A DNA stretch of 64,000 nucleotides. Source: Nageia nagi. Taxonomy: Eukaryota > Pinophyta. Location of the stretch: positions 40,734,001 through 40,798,000 of the forward strand of contig JBITNC010000001.1 in assembly GCA_050084985.1 (NCBI GenBank). Reading direction: 5' to 3'. Both the position numbers and the translations under genes were made by a program. The notes beneath the pieces are model-generated. The model searched no databases. It worked only from the letters and a program-made list of their open reading frames with translations, and had not been told where the DNA came from. This document shows positions 46,716 through 59,460 of the stretch, one piece after another (within the stretch, counting starts at the first letter, position 1; every line of letters starts with the position of its first letter).

Positions 46716-46728
46716 GGCTCTCATACCA
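46716..46728 (-). other. RE7 primer-binding site
   Basis: The minus strand reads TGGTATGAGAGCC, one base from the canonical initiator-Met site TGGTATCAGAGCC, two bases from the 5' LTR. Confidence 0.88.
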
Positions 46729-46730
46729 AT

Positions 46731-48990
46731 TGTTGGACTTCGAGTGACACTGGGGGGGGTGAATCAGTGTATCAAAAAATAATCAATTTAACCTTCTTAA
46801 ATAAAGATAGATTAAAAGCCAGAGAAAATTGAGCAAGCACACCAAGTACATCACATAACACCAGATATAATAAGGTTCACCAGATTGGCTACATCCCCAA
46901 AAATGACTGCTTGGACTCCAATCCAAATCCAGTCATTAAAGAAAGCTTACATATTCACAGCACCAACTGTGAAGCATAGCACCAACTACCACTTTAAAAA
47001 TAGCAGCACCTACTGCTTGGAGCACCAACTCCAGCTATCAAGCACCCACTTGATACAACATTCAAAAAAGGAGGAAAGAATACAGTTCTAGAAGACCCTC
47101 AATGGTCTAGCTCTAATGCTCATTGTTTGATCTCTGCACACAGCTCCAAAGTAACATAGTTAAACAATCACTATATTATCTACATATTCATTTGCTCACT
47201 TCACATACACTTGATACTCCCCTCTTCCATGCTATTACACACTTTTCCACCCTACTTCTCTACTCACCAGTCTTCACTCATATCAAATCCACTCTTCACA
47301 TACATTCCTAAAAATCATTACACATCAAGAAAACCCCCCAGAAAACTGTTCCTATCATGACACATTATCAAAAACAAACTGAAAAGGAATCTTTATTTGT
47401 AACTGCTCTTGCACTAAGAGAGTTCACTATCTGAGACTGCAACTGCTGTAACTGACGAACACTCCTATTGCTCAAACAGAGTTGTTCAGACAAGTATAGC
47501 TCTTTCTCCACTGATTTCAGAGATTTGATAGTATTTGATTATTTAGTTCTGGAGTCTCTTTCTATAGCCTAGAGATTAACTAGCTTACCGGATGTTTATT
47601 GTGTTCACCATGATGTCATCATCTCCGGACTCCGGAAGAGAGTTCCAAGGTATCTGCGTGGCCTACTAGCTTACCGGATGTTTATTGTATTCACCATGAT
47701 GTCATCATCTCTGGACTTTGGAAGAGAGTTCCAAGGTATCTGCATGGCCTACTAGCTTATCGGATGTTTATTGTATTCACCATGATGTCATCATCTCCGG
47801 ACTCCGGAAGAGAGTTCCAAGGTATCTACATGGCCTTCCGGACTTTTCAACACCAACTGCTAACATCATCTTCTCTGGAATCCAAAAGTAGAGTAAAATG
47901 CTTCCTGCAATGTCCATCTTACTGGATGTTTATTGTATACACCATGATGTCATCATCTCTGGACTCCGGAAGAGAGTTCTAAGGTATCTGCGTGGCCTAC
48001 TAGCTTACCGGATGTTTATTGTATTCACCATGATGTCATCATCTCTAAACTTTAGAAGAGAGTTCCAAGGTATCTGCGTGGCCTACTAGCTTACCGGATG
48101 TTTATTGTATTCACCATGATGTCATCATCTCCAGACTCCGAAAGAGAGTTCCAAGGTATCTGCGTGGCCTTCTGGACTTTTCAACACTAATTGCTAATGT
48201 CATCTTCTCTGGACTCTGGAAGTAGAGTAAAATGCTTCCCACGATGTCTATCTTATCAGATGTTTATTGTATACACCATGATGTCATCATCTTTGAACTT
48301 CGAAAGAGAGTTCCAAGGTATCTGCATGGCCTTCCAAACTTTTCAATAGACTGTGATCTGACTTCTCATTGTCCTTGTCACTTCCGAGATATTCTATTTA
48401 CTAGCTCTGGCTATTTGATCTCTCTTTGCTGTTCTCATCTCTACATTCTAAAATGTTTTACTCAGTGGCTTTGATTATTTGATCACTCCTTAGTGACCTC
48501 ATCATCTCTAGGACTCGGTTTCATTCAAAAATGTGAACGTTGTTCTCCCCGTGATGTCATCTTCATGCTTCCGAAATGCTCTACTCACTTTCTCTGGAAC
48601 CCAATTTTTTTCACAACTGAGATTTTATCATTTCATTCCAGAATGCTTAATCTACTGACTTCGGCCTTTTTAATCACCCCTTGCTGACCTCATCATCTTC
48701 GAAACCCGATTCCATTCAAAAATGTGAACATCGTTCTTCCTGTGACATCATCTCTTCCCTCTGGAATGTTTTACTCACTGGCACCGGCTATTTGATCGCT
48801 CCTTGCTGACCTCATCACTTTTGGACTCCGGTTTTGGGTTAAGGCCTGAAATCGCTGATGTCATCTCTTCTGGAATGCTTTATTTACTAACCCCAGCTTT
48901 TCAATTCTCCTTGTTGACCTCATCACCTCCGAAACCCAGTCTTTACCAAAACCACGTGTTGACAACAATGACAATCACACATGCTCAACA
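46731..48990 (-). repeat. RE7 5' LTR (2,260 bp)
   Basis: It is colinear with 40646-42927 and contains the same two tandem families (A about 47587-48340, B about 48350-48960). Many differences from the other LTR are CCGG or CG sites changed to CTGG, CCAG or CA/TG. Confidence 0.95.
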
Positions 48991-49718
48991 AATTTGAGTA
49001 TTAGTTACCTTTGATGATAGGAATAAGAGATTCTTTTTCTATAATAGAAGGTAGTCCAAATCATTATTATTTTTAACCAACCTATTATTAAATAATGGAG
49101 GATATTTATACCTTAATTATTGATGATAGAGGGGGTTAAGAAATTATTGTGTGAATATATTGTTATTCTCTAAGAATAAGCTTTGTATTGGATCCAATAA
49201 GCACTTCCTATGTGAGATGATTTGCATGCAGTAATAAAGTAATCTTTTGAAGAGTTTCAAGTACTAAGTTATTTTATTCTTCCACCAAGAGGAGAAAGGC
49301 CCCACTCCAAATGGGAGAAGACTCACTTATTTTACTGTACTTTTTAGTTCAAGTGTGAGTTTACTTTCAATGTGGTGATTTCAAGTTTCTATATCTTTAG
49401 CATTTAAGATTCTTGTAATTTCAATTATGCAACTTCCAATTTTGTTTGTTTACTTTTTGTAATTTTGCTTGAAGTATATACAATTGAGAGAATATATCTC
49501 AATAGCATACAATCTTAGACCCAGATTTGATTAATTAAATGGAGTTAGATATTATCTTTCAAAACTAGTGAAGGGAAACTAAATTTGTCCTAAGTGTTGG
49601 AATACTAGCTCTTCAAGCTAATTGGTCCCTTCACAATAATAGGTGAGAGGTTCGCTAGGAGGGAGAGTAGTGAAAGCCTTGGGGGAATTTGGAATACAAT
49701 AAATTACTTATTGCCTAA

Positions 49719-51159
49719 TACAAGTTCAATGGTATATTCAAACAATGAGTGCAATCTTTACATGTATAAATGAAAAAATGCAAGATCTAATAATTTAGAA
49801 TTTAAAAACTTTCAAATGATGCAAATATAAATATCTTTAAATATCCTTGAATCAAAGAGATTCAAGGCTACCCACAATATACTATGATTCTTAACAAAGT
49901 GTATTTATGATACTATGGATTCAAATAATAAATCTAATGGTGGTAAACAAGTTATCATGAATTTATCCTATGCATCATACAACATGCAAATAATTTATAG
50001 TGGATACAATAGGTAGATAGATCCAAGCTCCTCCAATGGTTGAATGAGATCCAAAACCTACAAAAGACTTGAGCATACAAGTATATTTGCAATATGAAGT
50101 GCTTTTTATGACAATAACATTACCACAAGTATAGTAACATGAAGATCCTCAGCTAGTGATGATGAAAGATCCTCCAAAAGCATGTAACCTTTGAGAAATC
50201 CTTCAAAACCTAGCTTCAAATTTTGAGAGAAAAAATCATAAGTGAGCATACAAGAAAATTAATCAAGAGAGAATTTTTCTAATTTAACATTGAATTATAT
50301 ACCTCCTTTGTAACTTAAGTGAATATAGCTAGATAACCACTTTGCACCTTTTTAAATTGAAATCACTTTTTTCTCTAATTTATCCTTTTGAGTAGTTTGA
50401 TTTTGCATAATAAACATTAGGATTAAACTAATAATGCATTACAATAATTCATTTCTATAAAATGCATCTACTTGAAAAAGTACATTTTTTAGTATCTACA
50501 ATGTCTATACAAAATGATACATCCATGTACATATGTGCATATCTACCATCACTACCACCTATTTTATATCATGTACATCATTTATAGTAATAACACATCA
50601 CTATATCATGGCATAAAAAATAGTACAGATAACCCATATCACCACAACAAACTATTAAAACATCAACATGTACATATTATCATTATCATAATGAAACATA
50701 ATACATATCATCTATAAAACCAATCCCATCATCAAATATTCATGTTATGTCCTTTATGATTCATATTGAGGAGTATAATGACTCAAAGATTCACAACTCA
50801 CCAAATACTAAGAGTTGTTACCTCCCAATATCGCTCTATCATCAGTTGAAAAGAGATCATGTACTAATCAATGCCTGATCATCCCCTCACCCCATGTCCT
50901 AGCACTCATCCCACCTATAGGATGAATCCATGATGTAATGTATCTAAACTCATATAAAATTCATAATAAATATGCATGTTAGCCATAGGCCTATACTTAG
51001 ATAGTGTTATTTTCTCTAACTCAATTATCAATCATTCAATTTCTACCTATACGACCATCTACTCTCTAATGCTTATAGTCTTTAATATCACATGGTGAAC
51101 CTCATGTGATATCAAATTGGATAAAACCCCACTCCCACCCCTTATCATATGTTTTTATA
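49719..51159. other. AT-rich DNA, no gene seen
   Basis: It follows the RE5 target duplication CCTAA (49714-49718) and continues the sequence left at 27671. I see no recognisable coding domain. Confidence 0.4.
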
Positions 51160-51450
51160 GCTCCCATCATACCATTTCATCCAATCCTCTATGCCCTATC
51201 TATGTCACCACACCCTTAGCCAACCTCTCTAACAAACCATCTCTCTTGGATACCATTGCCTTAAGCTACTTTTCATATTGATGATTTTTGGTTTCCCACT
51301 CAGTCTCTCACTTGGCTAACATCATCTCCACTAACTTTGATCTCCTATTTGACCTTATAGCTTGTTGCTCAACATCCATACATCATTGCATCATCTGCAT
51401 ACACTTCTCCTTCCATAAGTCTATCTCAAGAGGAGATGATGATAACCTAA
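51160..51450 (-). pseudogene. RE8: decayed coiled-coil coding fragment
   Basis: The minus strand reads a charged helical stretch (SSSPLEIDLWKEKCMQMMQ, then CMDVEQQAIRSNRRSKLVEM, ETEWETKNHQYEK, LKAMVSKRDGLLERLAKGVV). Its stops are TGA, TGA, TAG, TAG, TGA and TAA, each one C-to-T step from CGA, CAG or CAA, and there is no frameshift over about 95 codons. Composition resembles the C-terminal parts of RE1 ORF3 and RE2. The parent element is not delimited. Confidence 0.5.
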
Positions 51451-51695
51451 AAATAAAATCTCTTATTATCATTTTCCTCTCACCCACATGAGATGCATCA
51501 ATTTTTGAGTATAACATCACAAATATTTCTACCTTTCATAATAATCATATACATTCTACATATCACACACATATAATACACAAAATATCATAATCATATA
51601 AATGACATGTACATAATCAAGTATTATTGATATATAATCATTACCAAATACTACATCAAATATATGATAGAATCACTATCCATCAAACAAAGTAA

Positions 51696-51734
51696 ACACA
51701 CACACACACACACGCACACACACACACACACACA
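51696..51734. repeat. (AC)n microsatellite
   Basis: About 19 AC dinucleotides, interrupted once by a G near 51714. Confidence 0.95.
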
Positions 51735-52184
51735 TGCACATCAAAATATGAAATAAATTTGTGTGCATATCCCAACACTCAATCAGGGTATTCATATGTC
51801 TTATCTCATTGTATACACTCCATAAATACTACACCATAGAATTTTATCTGTGCCAACCACTCAATAAATCTAGTAGAGATACTATTGTTAATCTAAAGCT
51901 AACCCTAAGCATAGCACCTCTCTCCCTCATCTATCATAAGCACAGACACTTAGTTATCCCTCTATGAGAAAACATAAAACTTACATAGTTCATACACACA
52001 ACCATCAAGTACATCATAATGCACATACCACACAATAACAACTTATTCATCTCATTCCCTATACATAATTAGTTATTACTTTTAATCTACTTAATTCTTG
52101 TTATTTTTAAGATTAAAATATGTTTCAATACTAGCATCATATTGTTTATGTTGTTAATATGTTTTCTACTTTCAAGATCATGTG

Positions 52185-52186
<2 letters not shown>

Positions 52187-52255
<69 letters not shown>
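52187..52255. repeat. (AT)n microsatellite
   Basis: About 34 uninterrupted AT dinucleotides over 69 bp, self-complementary. Confidence 0.98.
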
Positions 52256-52260
<5 letters not shown>

Positions 52261-54228
52261 ACATTTTTTCACCTATTTTCATGAGATAACATTCTTCTAT
52301 ACTATACTTCTTCAAACATCATTAACATATATATTGTACAAACATTCATCACAATAATAAGAATAAAATATTCCAAATAAAAAATATTATTTAATTCCCA
52401 TCCACCATTCATGATTGCTTGCATCTGTACGAATGATTTTTAAAGTCACTTGTATACATACAAATGGCTTCCAAATCACTTACACCAATATAAACTATAG
52501 TTACTTAGACCATATGAATGACTCCATAACCTACCCCTATGACCTATGTGAAACCCTAATATATTCCCACATGGATATATGAGTTACTCCATTATAGGCA
52601 ACTTTGCTACTCATGCATGCGTACGGATATTATAACCCTATGACTTCATCTACTAAAATAAAAATAAAATAAACATATAAAAAATACATAGTACACATAT
52701 AATTAATCATTTTCCATAATTATTAATTTATAACTACTTTAAATATAATTATGATTTCCTAAGATATACTTAAATATTCAATTATTATATAAAATCAATA
52801 AAAAGGATAGGAAAATGATAACTGACCTTCCCTGCACTCCCTCCACTGCTCACTTTTGGGTCTACCATATGTCCTTCCATGTGTCCCCACTCTAGCAACA
52901 CTTTGTTGCATAAATGAGTAACACACATGTCATCTTTCAATCATACTATTGGCACCCTTTCACTATAGAAATGATAGCTATGCATCCTTTTTTATTTCCA
53001 CCTTGGTACTAGATATTTGAATGACTTCCAATCGTGTCTATGATACCAAGTTTCCCAAACGTCACCATGATCCTTGGTCATATTCCCAACCCATATGCAT
53101 CTAAACAACCAATCCTATCCCATTTAAATTACACTCAACAACATCTAATACCATTTTATGTCATCTTTGTTCCTTGGTAATCTCTCAATCTAGCAAATCC
53201 ATATCTAACTAGGTTGCCATTGGAAACCCAACCAGATTAGATTTCTTTATAATTACTTTTGATCAACAATCAATAATCCATCAAGGCCACCTTGCATGAT
53301 TAATCAAATCAACCAAGCATCTCTCAATTAAACTTACACATTTAGATTGTATAAATGATTTATCAGGACTATAAATGATCGCCACCCTATATCTTATATT
53401 TATTCATCCCAAATAATAACACACTAAACACTTATATTCACCTTATTTTTTGTAATGATATTCCTTACAACTATTATGAATATTGGATAGTCTAATGAAA
53501 CTCATGTTAGTATAAAATACCATCAAGGTATATCATAATATACCATTTATCATAATATTTACCCAACAACACCCACCCACCCCTTTATTTTATTTTTCAA
53601 TTTCATAAGGGAACTAAAAATTATTAACATTGTTATGAATAAATAAAGCTTATGAATATCAGTAATCCCTTATCAAACTAAAATATAAAAAATTTCATCA
53701 TCCCCTAGCCATCTAGTTACACCATAGTTCTATCTTATATCATCTCAACAATCTCTAGTAATACAAATGACTTCAACTGGTAGAAGTGATTTGTTTATCT
53801 CTATCTTTGTGCATAATTTTGAACTTATCACATACCTCATCAAATGTCTCACTATCCTCTTTCTTATTCATTTCAATATTTAAGGGGGTACAACTCAACA
53901 TTTTATTATGTTTTTTATCATATCAATATGACCTTCCCATTCAAAGAAAATATCATGATTCAATGACCCTTACATAATATTTTACAAAACCCTATTCTAT
54001 TGCAGAAAAGAGTAGATACATTTTCCCTTCCCTCCACATATATATATATATATTTTCATATGACTATCTAACATTTGCATCATCGATGTGGAATCATGTC
54101 CACACATCAAGCTTGATTAGAGTAAGGAGGGTATCATATAACAATAATCATAGTTATTTATCTAAGTAAGTACAATAAATTGAGTTCTAATTTGGGGGAA
54201 TTCTAGGGACTTAGTTTTTTTAATGTGA
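52256..54228. other. AT-rich DNA, no gene seen
   Basis: Nothing recognisable apart from a short TA repeat at about 54036-54053. Confidence 0.4.
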
Positions 54229-54390
54229 GGTTGGGATCCCAATCCCTTGGGATCTCAATTTGGTTCAGGATCTTGATCTAGTTCAAGATCCCGATCTTGA
54301 TCCTAAAAGTATAAATGCATAAAATAACCCTTGAGATCCCATGGGGATTGGGATCTCATTCCCTAGGATCCTGATCCTTAAATTTAAAAT
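54229..54390. repeat. GATC-rich imperfect repeat cluster
   Basis: About a dozen GATC tetramers occur in about 160 bp, in variants GGGATCCCAA, GGGATCTCA, AGGATCTTGATC and AGATCCCGATC. Many are in mutually inverted orientation. Surrounding DNA has almost none. Confidence 0.7.
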
Positions 54391-57300
54391 TTCTACCCAC
54401 CATTTTTGGCTTGGAATTGGGTTTGATAACCTAACCCTTAGCTTTGGACCTGGAACTTCAAGGTCATAACAATGGCAATGGATTTTACCAACTTTGGGCA
54501 TGTGTTTGATGATGTTTTTCAACTAATTTTTTTACAAAATTTTGCAAGATTGTAGATGAGAAAGTATAGATTTCAAAAATTCTTTTTTTTCATAATTGGA
54601 TTAGATTTTATATTTTTAATGAAATAGGGTCCATAAAATTCAAAAACTAGTGTTTCATATTTATTTAATAACCTTTTTTTTAGAATTGTGAAAAAAAAAC
54701 GTATTTTCATAATTTGCATACAATTCTACATAGGTTAAAAAAATAAAATAAAAATGATAATTTTAGTTTAAATTATACTTGAGGGACAAGAAAACTTTTC
54801 AAAATGATAATCAAGGCCAATAAAAAATTAATTAAAAAAAATATTTTAAAAAAATTACAAAAAATTATCATGCATAATATTTAGTGTCTTAGGTATCTTT
54901 TCCCAAAAGAATTTACCAAAATATTGTAATTTAGGTCCAATTATGCTTGATGGACACGATGGAGGTGTGGTACTCAAACTATATTTTTTAAATAGTGGGT
55001 TTTAAACATGCCTATCAAACATTTATTTCTATGATCTAGGTATTGGAATAAATCACATATTTGAAAACTAGACTTTGAGTACTACAATGTTACCCAATTG
55101 ATCTTTTTCAAGATTCAAAATCTAAGTTCTTCAAATTTTGAGATCAATTATGACCAAAATTACAAATCAAGGAAAACACTCCTACATTTTGGCCAAAAGT
55201 GGGATTTATCTTCTTGCACTTACCCATATCTAAACACTATAAATCAAATCTATAAAACTTGACAAAATCAATTACAAGTGTCATCAACTCTGAATTTTAT
55301 TTCAACTAATGGAGCATCGTATATTGATTATGATCTGAAATATCTTTCATTCTTTATCCCACCAATAAATTTCAAAATAATACACTTTCAATCTTTTCAT
55401 ATACACATGCTTTTGCATCATCCATATTGTGTTAGGTATTTTTGTGCTACAGTGTCTTTACACAACTCATTACAAAAAGGGGCAAATTGTAGACACTCAA
55501 AATCTACATCCTTGGTCATAATTAATTATAATTAATACATGTCTATTTTTATATCTAATCAATAGCTCATCAATCAATTAAACCATCAAAATAATTAATC
55601 ATCATACAAATTCATATTTGCAATATTATAACATCAAAGAACATAAAAATCAATAATTAACAAATCAACATAAATTAAAATATCCTATCCAAAATAGGAA
55701 ATCAAATATGCCTACATCTAACAATTAAATTGCATATCTCCTCACAAAACACATCTCACATTTAAATCATATTCCATATTTAAATGATAACCTAATCAAA
55801 ATAACTACCTTCTACATTAGGTAATCAATATCTCAATTAGTAAGAGGGATGAAGATAACTTTAAACTGTAATTTAACTAATTACCCTTTATCTTCTCTTA
55901 GAAATATCTTAAACCCTCACCAAAACCCTAAACATAATCTAAAATTACATAAATCTAAAATACCTCTTAATTGAGGGATGACCAAAATTATCCAAAAAAA
56001 TAAAAACTTTTCCCCAAAAATACCAAGGATACTAAGAACATCCACCAAGCTATTATCATGGCTATGTCAAATCCCTTTTTCCTTAGCCTTCATAACTCTT
56101 AATCCATTATCTCCTACAAAAACCTAGAATAGACAATGTAGGTCCTCAATTTCCCAATGTTAACCTTAGACTTATGAATAGTTGCATCAAGTGGAGTCAT
56201 CTTCCAAAGTCATCAAATCACAACAAAGGTTGTTCAAATGACCCAACAACCAGAAAAACATGTACACATTTTTACTCTATAATTTCTTAATCTCTTTCAA
56301 CATATTTCATTATAGAAAAAATATAAAATACACCTTATTTTATGTCATTTGTATATCCTTATCTTGTTAGGTTGGACACACTCATCCTTATGGGTTTTTC
56401 ATTAGAACATTTGGCATCTACTTGTCATTAATCTTTTGTAGGTGTGAGATGAACTTAGTATATCATGAATAGTGATATCATTAAACCCACTATTCATTGG
56501 TGTTCACCCAAGATAATTATTATGGATATTTTTATTCATTATTTTTGAGCTAACAAATCCACATGTAATGTCATTCATGGGAACCATATTATTTTTAACT
56601 CATAATTTTTCAAATCATTTTGGTAATAAATGGAAGTTTGACCCCATTCTTTTGTTACCACCTTTTTGCACTAGAAAAAAAATATAAGGAAATTAGCCAT
56701 GTGGTTTTTGGTTACAAATAGAAATATTTTATCCATATCATGTATCTTTGTTTCCATAATCTTTGGTTCCATCTTTATTAGAATATATATGTAGAAACTA
56801 CATTATTTCTTAGTACTATCGAAGCCCTTGATTCTTATAGCTAATTACTTGACCTTTTGAAGTAACTTTTAATAAAAATCCTTAAGGAATTTGAGTGAGA
56901 AAGTGTTGAGACCTGAACCAATATTAACCAATTTTTCCTTTGTATACTTTTTATTTATCTTTATCTTGATATGAAATTACAAACTACATTCTATAACTTC
57001 ATGTGAAGGTAGCTCTTTATCATCAAATTGTATCATATTAACCTACCTATAAGACACAAAGATATCTACAATTTATTTATTGGTATGTTAGAATCGATAA
57101 GTTTATCATATAATGCCTTGCATAAATCCTTTCTATGTCTATCAAATGACATAATCAACTCCTACATTTTAATATTAGATTGAAAATTTTTCAATTATTT
57201 AACACAATCATATTTGAATTTTTCATTAGGAAGAGTATGATATACATTACTTGTAGGAATTATAGAATGACTAAGAATATCTCTTTTCTTTCTTCCTATA

Positions 57301-57479
57301 GCCACTTTGCACTCCTCTTATGATGATGATGAAGAATCCTCTTCCTTTTCCTCTTCCTCTTCCCCATGGATAATCATGTTAAACATGTTAATTGGTCTAT
57401 GAATATCTTAATTTATAAAGGATTGATTATTTCCCCATATTTATATTCAACTACTCCATTATCAAGGAGTTCCTTTAAT
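54391..57479. other. AT-rich DNA, no gene seen
   Basis: Long A and T runs around 54540-54860 and no recognisable domain. It may hold unreadable remains of the gypsy element whose gag is RE9. Confidence 0.35.
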
Positions 57480-58340
57480 ATTTTCTTCAAACTCAAACAA
57501 CTATTGGTATATTGATCTTTTACTTGATGATATTTACAAAATGTTCTTTTCTTATACCACCTAGATTTTTCCTTGCCATTTTTTATTTCTTTTCATTTAA
57601 TCCCTTCAATCAAACCTTTTTCTAAGCAATCTTTAAATATATTTATAGGGTAAATAGGAAGCTGCATAAACTTATCTACCTTTTTCTTTTCTTGAGGTTC
57701 TTCAATATTGATCTTAGTTAAATTGACCATATAATCCTCCTTCTTTTGATATTTCATTTTAGGAAACTCTTTGCTTAAATATGCATACTTTATTTATCCT
57801 ACTTATACCATGGCTTTTCTTTAATGATAAGCATGTGAGTCATGTCCATGAATAGTTTCTTCATATAATCAATCGAAACACATTTGAGAATAGGCATGAT
57901 ATTTTCCATATAAACTATTGATATGTGATTTTTTGCAACAATACCATCTAATGCTCTCCATATCTTTTGAAATCATGGTATAAATTTTTCTAATCTTTTG
58001 GTGGATCCTTGATTACATGAAATCAAATCTATCTAAGTAAGATGCCTTTAAATATTACATTTTAAATGAGTCTTGAATAATATCCCTAATTAAGTATATG
58101 AAGTGATAGATCATAGATCTAATGTATAAAACCACTTTTAGGCTTCATTGGTAAGACTCAAAGGAAACTATTTGGCATTTAAATTATTATTTATCCCACA
58201 TTTGAGTTGCATTATATATTCAAATACTTGGAAATGCATAGTGGGATCTTTTCCATTGAATTTCTCAAGTTCTAGTTCCTTTTTTGAGTTGAGTTGAGTA
58301 TTCTAAAGTTCATCACTAAGAGGATTTCCTTTTTCTTATA
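57480..58340 (-). pseudogene. RE9: gypsy gag remnant
   Basis: The minus strand reads EKFNGKDPTMHFQVFEYIMQ, FPLSLTNEA.KWFYTLDL and, further on, a C-terminal zinc-like segment FCKYHQVKDQYTNSCLSLKK. This is the usual layout of gypsy gag. Many stops (most C-to-T type) and some frameshifts are present. An acidic Glu/Asp run is encoded near 57325-57365 just downstream. The protease and polymerase could not be read further down. Confidence 0.6.
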
Positions 58341-58513
58341 GAACTTTTCATCCCATATTTTAATAAAGAACATTGAGCTTATTCTACATCATTTTTATTA
58401 TATCATTATTCATGATGTAATATCCTTCTTATGGATAAGCATCAATATTTGTGGTAGCATTAATGTTGCTATTCTCAAGTCTATTTTCAAACCTACCTTT
58501 CAAAATTGCATTC

Positions 58514-58951
58514 TAAAATAATTTGAGCACATAACAATATATTTTATTAAGCAAATCTGAAGTAAATTTTATAATACCTCAATGAGTAAGTAGAACTGAG
58601 ATCATGTAGGTTACATGGAGGACCAAAAATGATTGTTAAGGATTGTTACATAAATCCAATCAAATCCAACTTAACATAGCTAAATGGAAGTTACAATCAT
58701 GTTTTAGGATATTCTCCCATCATCCCTACCAAGTAATAGATGCTAAATTAAAGTGAAACTAAGAAAAATTGAAGGAAACATCTTAAATATTGTAACTACC
58801 AAAAATCTCTGACAAAACATGCAAGGTATTTAGAAATGTGATAGTGTTTCCAAAAATGTGCAAGGTGGTAGAAACATGGTAATGTTTTCATAAACTATGA
58901 AATGCATCAACATTTCATTATGGAAAAAATGTAGAAGATAAATCTCTAACA
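58514..58951 (-). repeat. RE10 3' LTR (438 bp)
   Basis: It matches 63260-63688 throughout (for example TAATACCTCAATGAGTAA and AGGATATTCTCCCATCATCC). Its first bases are TA where the other copy has TG, and it ends TCTAACA. Confidence 0.9.
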
Positions 58952-59460
58952 TACTCCTCCTTAAAGGTGAGAGGGATGATCAAGTAGTCTCTTAGCTTTA
59001 CAAACTGATGTGTAGCAATGCCCTTGGTGAATAGGTCAACTAGATTATCTTCACTCTTGCAATAATGCAATTTAACAACTTTCTTCTCAACCATATACTG
59101 AATGAAGTAGTACTTGATATTAAAATGTTTAGATCTAGATTGATGCACAAGATTCTTTGCCAACTATATGGCACTTTGGTTAGCACAAAACAAGGTTATT
59201 GAACCAATTTATTTCTCTCTAAACCCCTTAAGAACATTTTCCAATAACAAGGCTTGTGCACTAGCACCAATGATGGAAATATACTCTACTTAAGTGGAGG
59301 ATAGAGCAATTGTAGTTTGCTTTTTGTAATACCATGTAATAATACCTAAACTAAGGCTAAAACAATTATTAAAACTAGACTTTCTATCATCAACATTTTT
59401 ACCCCAATCACTACAATTATAGTCAATAAGTTTTACATCTTTTTTTTTGAGGTAATAGAT
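58918..59460 (-). pseudogene. RE10 RNase H
   Basis: The minus strand reads CSDWGKNVDDRKSS, IALSST.VEYISI, then LAKNLVHQSRSKHFNIKYYF and LHYCKSEDNLVDLFTKGIAT. These are the standard blocks of copia RNase H with decayed positions and TAG/TAA stops. The frame runs into the LTR. Confidence 0.8.
58952..58963 (-). other. RE10 polypurine tract
   Basis: On the minus strand TAAGGAGGAGTA adjoins the 3' LTR. Confidence 0.8.

Larger units (their letters stand above)
40646..48990 (-). mobile_element. RE7: Ty1/copia element with 2.3-kb LTRs and an internal deletion
   Basis: LTRs at 40646-42927 and 46731-48990 flank a 3.8-kb interior, with a perfect TSD AATTT (40641-40645 and 48991-48995). The polypurine tract beside 42927 and the initiator-Met-type primer site beside 46731 place transcription on the minus strand. 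The single gag-pol frame is 46667-43155 with six premature stops and no frameshift. The protease and the zinc-binding part of integrase are absent. It sits inside the 3' LTR of RE5. Confidence 0.95.
27677..49713 (+). mobile_element. RE5: old Athila-like gypsy element with two insertions in its 3' LTR
   Basis: The 5' LTR (27677-29102) matches the 3' LTR, which starts at 38759 and, after removing RE6 and RE7, ends at 49713. A 5-bp duplication CCTAA flanks it (27672-27676 and 49714-49718). The order is decayed primer-binding site, gag, protease, reverse transcriptase, RNase H, integrase, a decayed post-pol coding region, polypurine tract. Every coding part carries multiple stops and some frameshifts. 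The LTR termini have drifted from TG...CA (5' copy starts TT, 3' copy ends TG), so the exact ends are less certain than for RE1 or RE4. Confidence 0.85.
38759..49713 (+). repeat. RE5 3' LTR, interrupted by RE6 and RE7
   Basis: LTR sequence is present at 38759-39102, 40239-40645 and 48991-49713. The two gaps are accounted for by RE6 and RE7. A partial local duplication of about 80 bp (CTCAAGTTCAAAAA-type sequence at 40252 and again at 40334) lies just after RE6. Confidence 0.85.

Noticed and set aside
52187-52255. AT repeat as a functional cruciform or origin
   Set aside because: It is a plain microsatellite with nothing around it to support a role.
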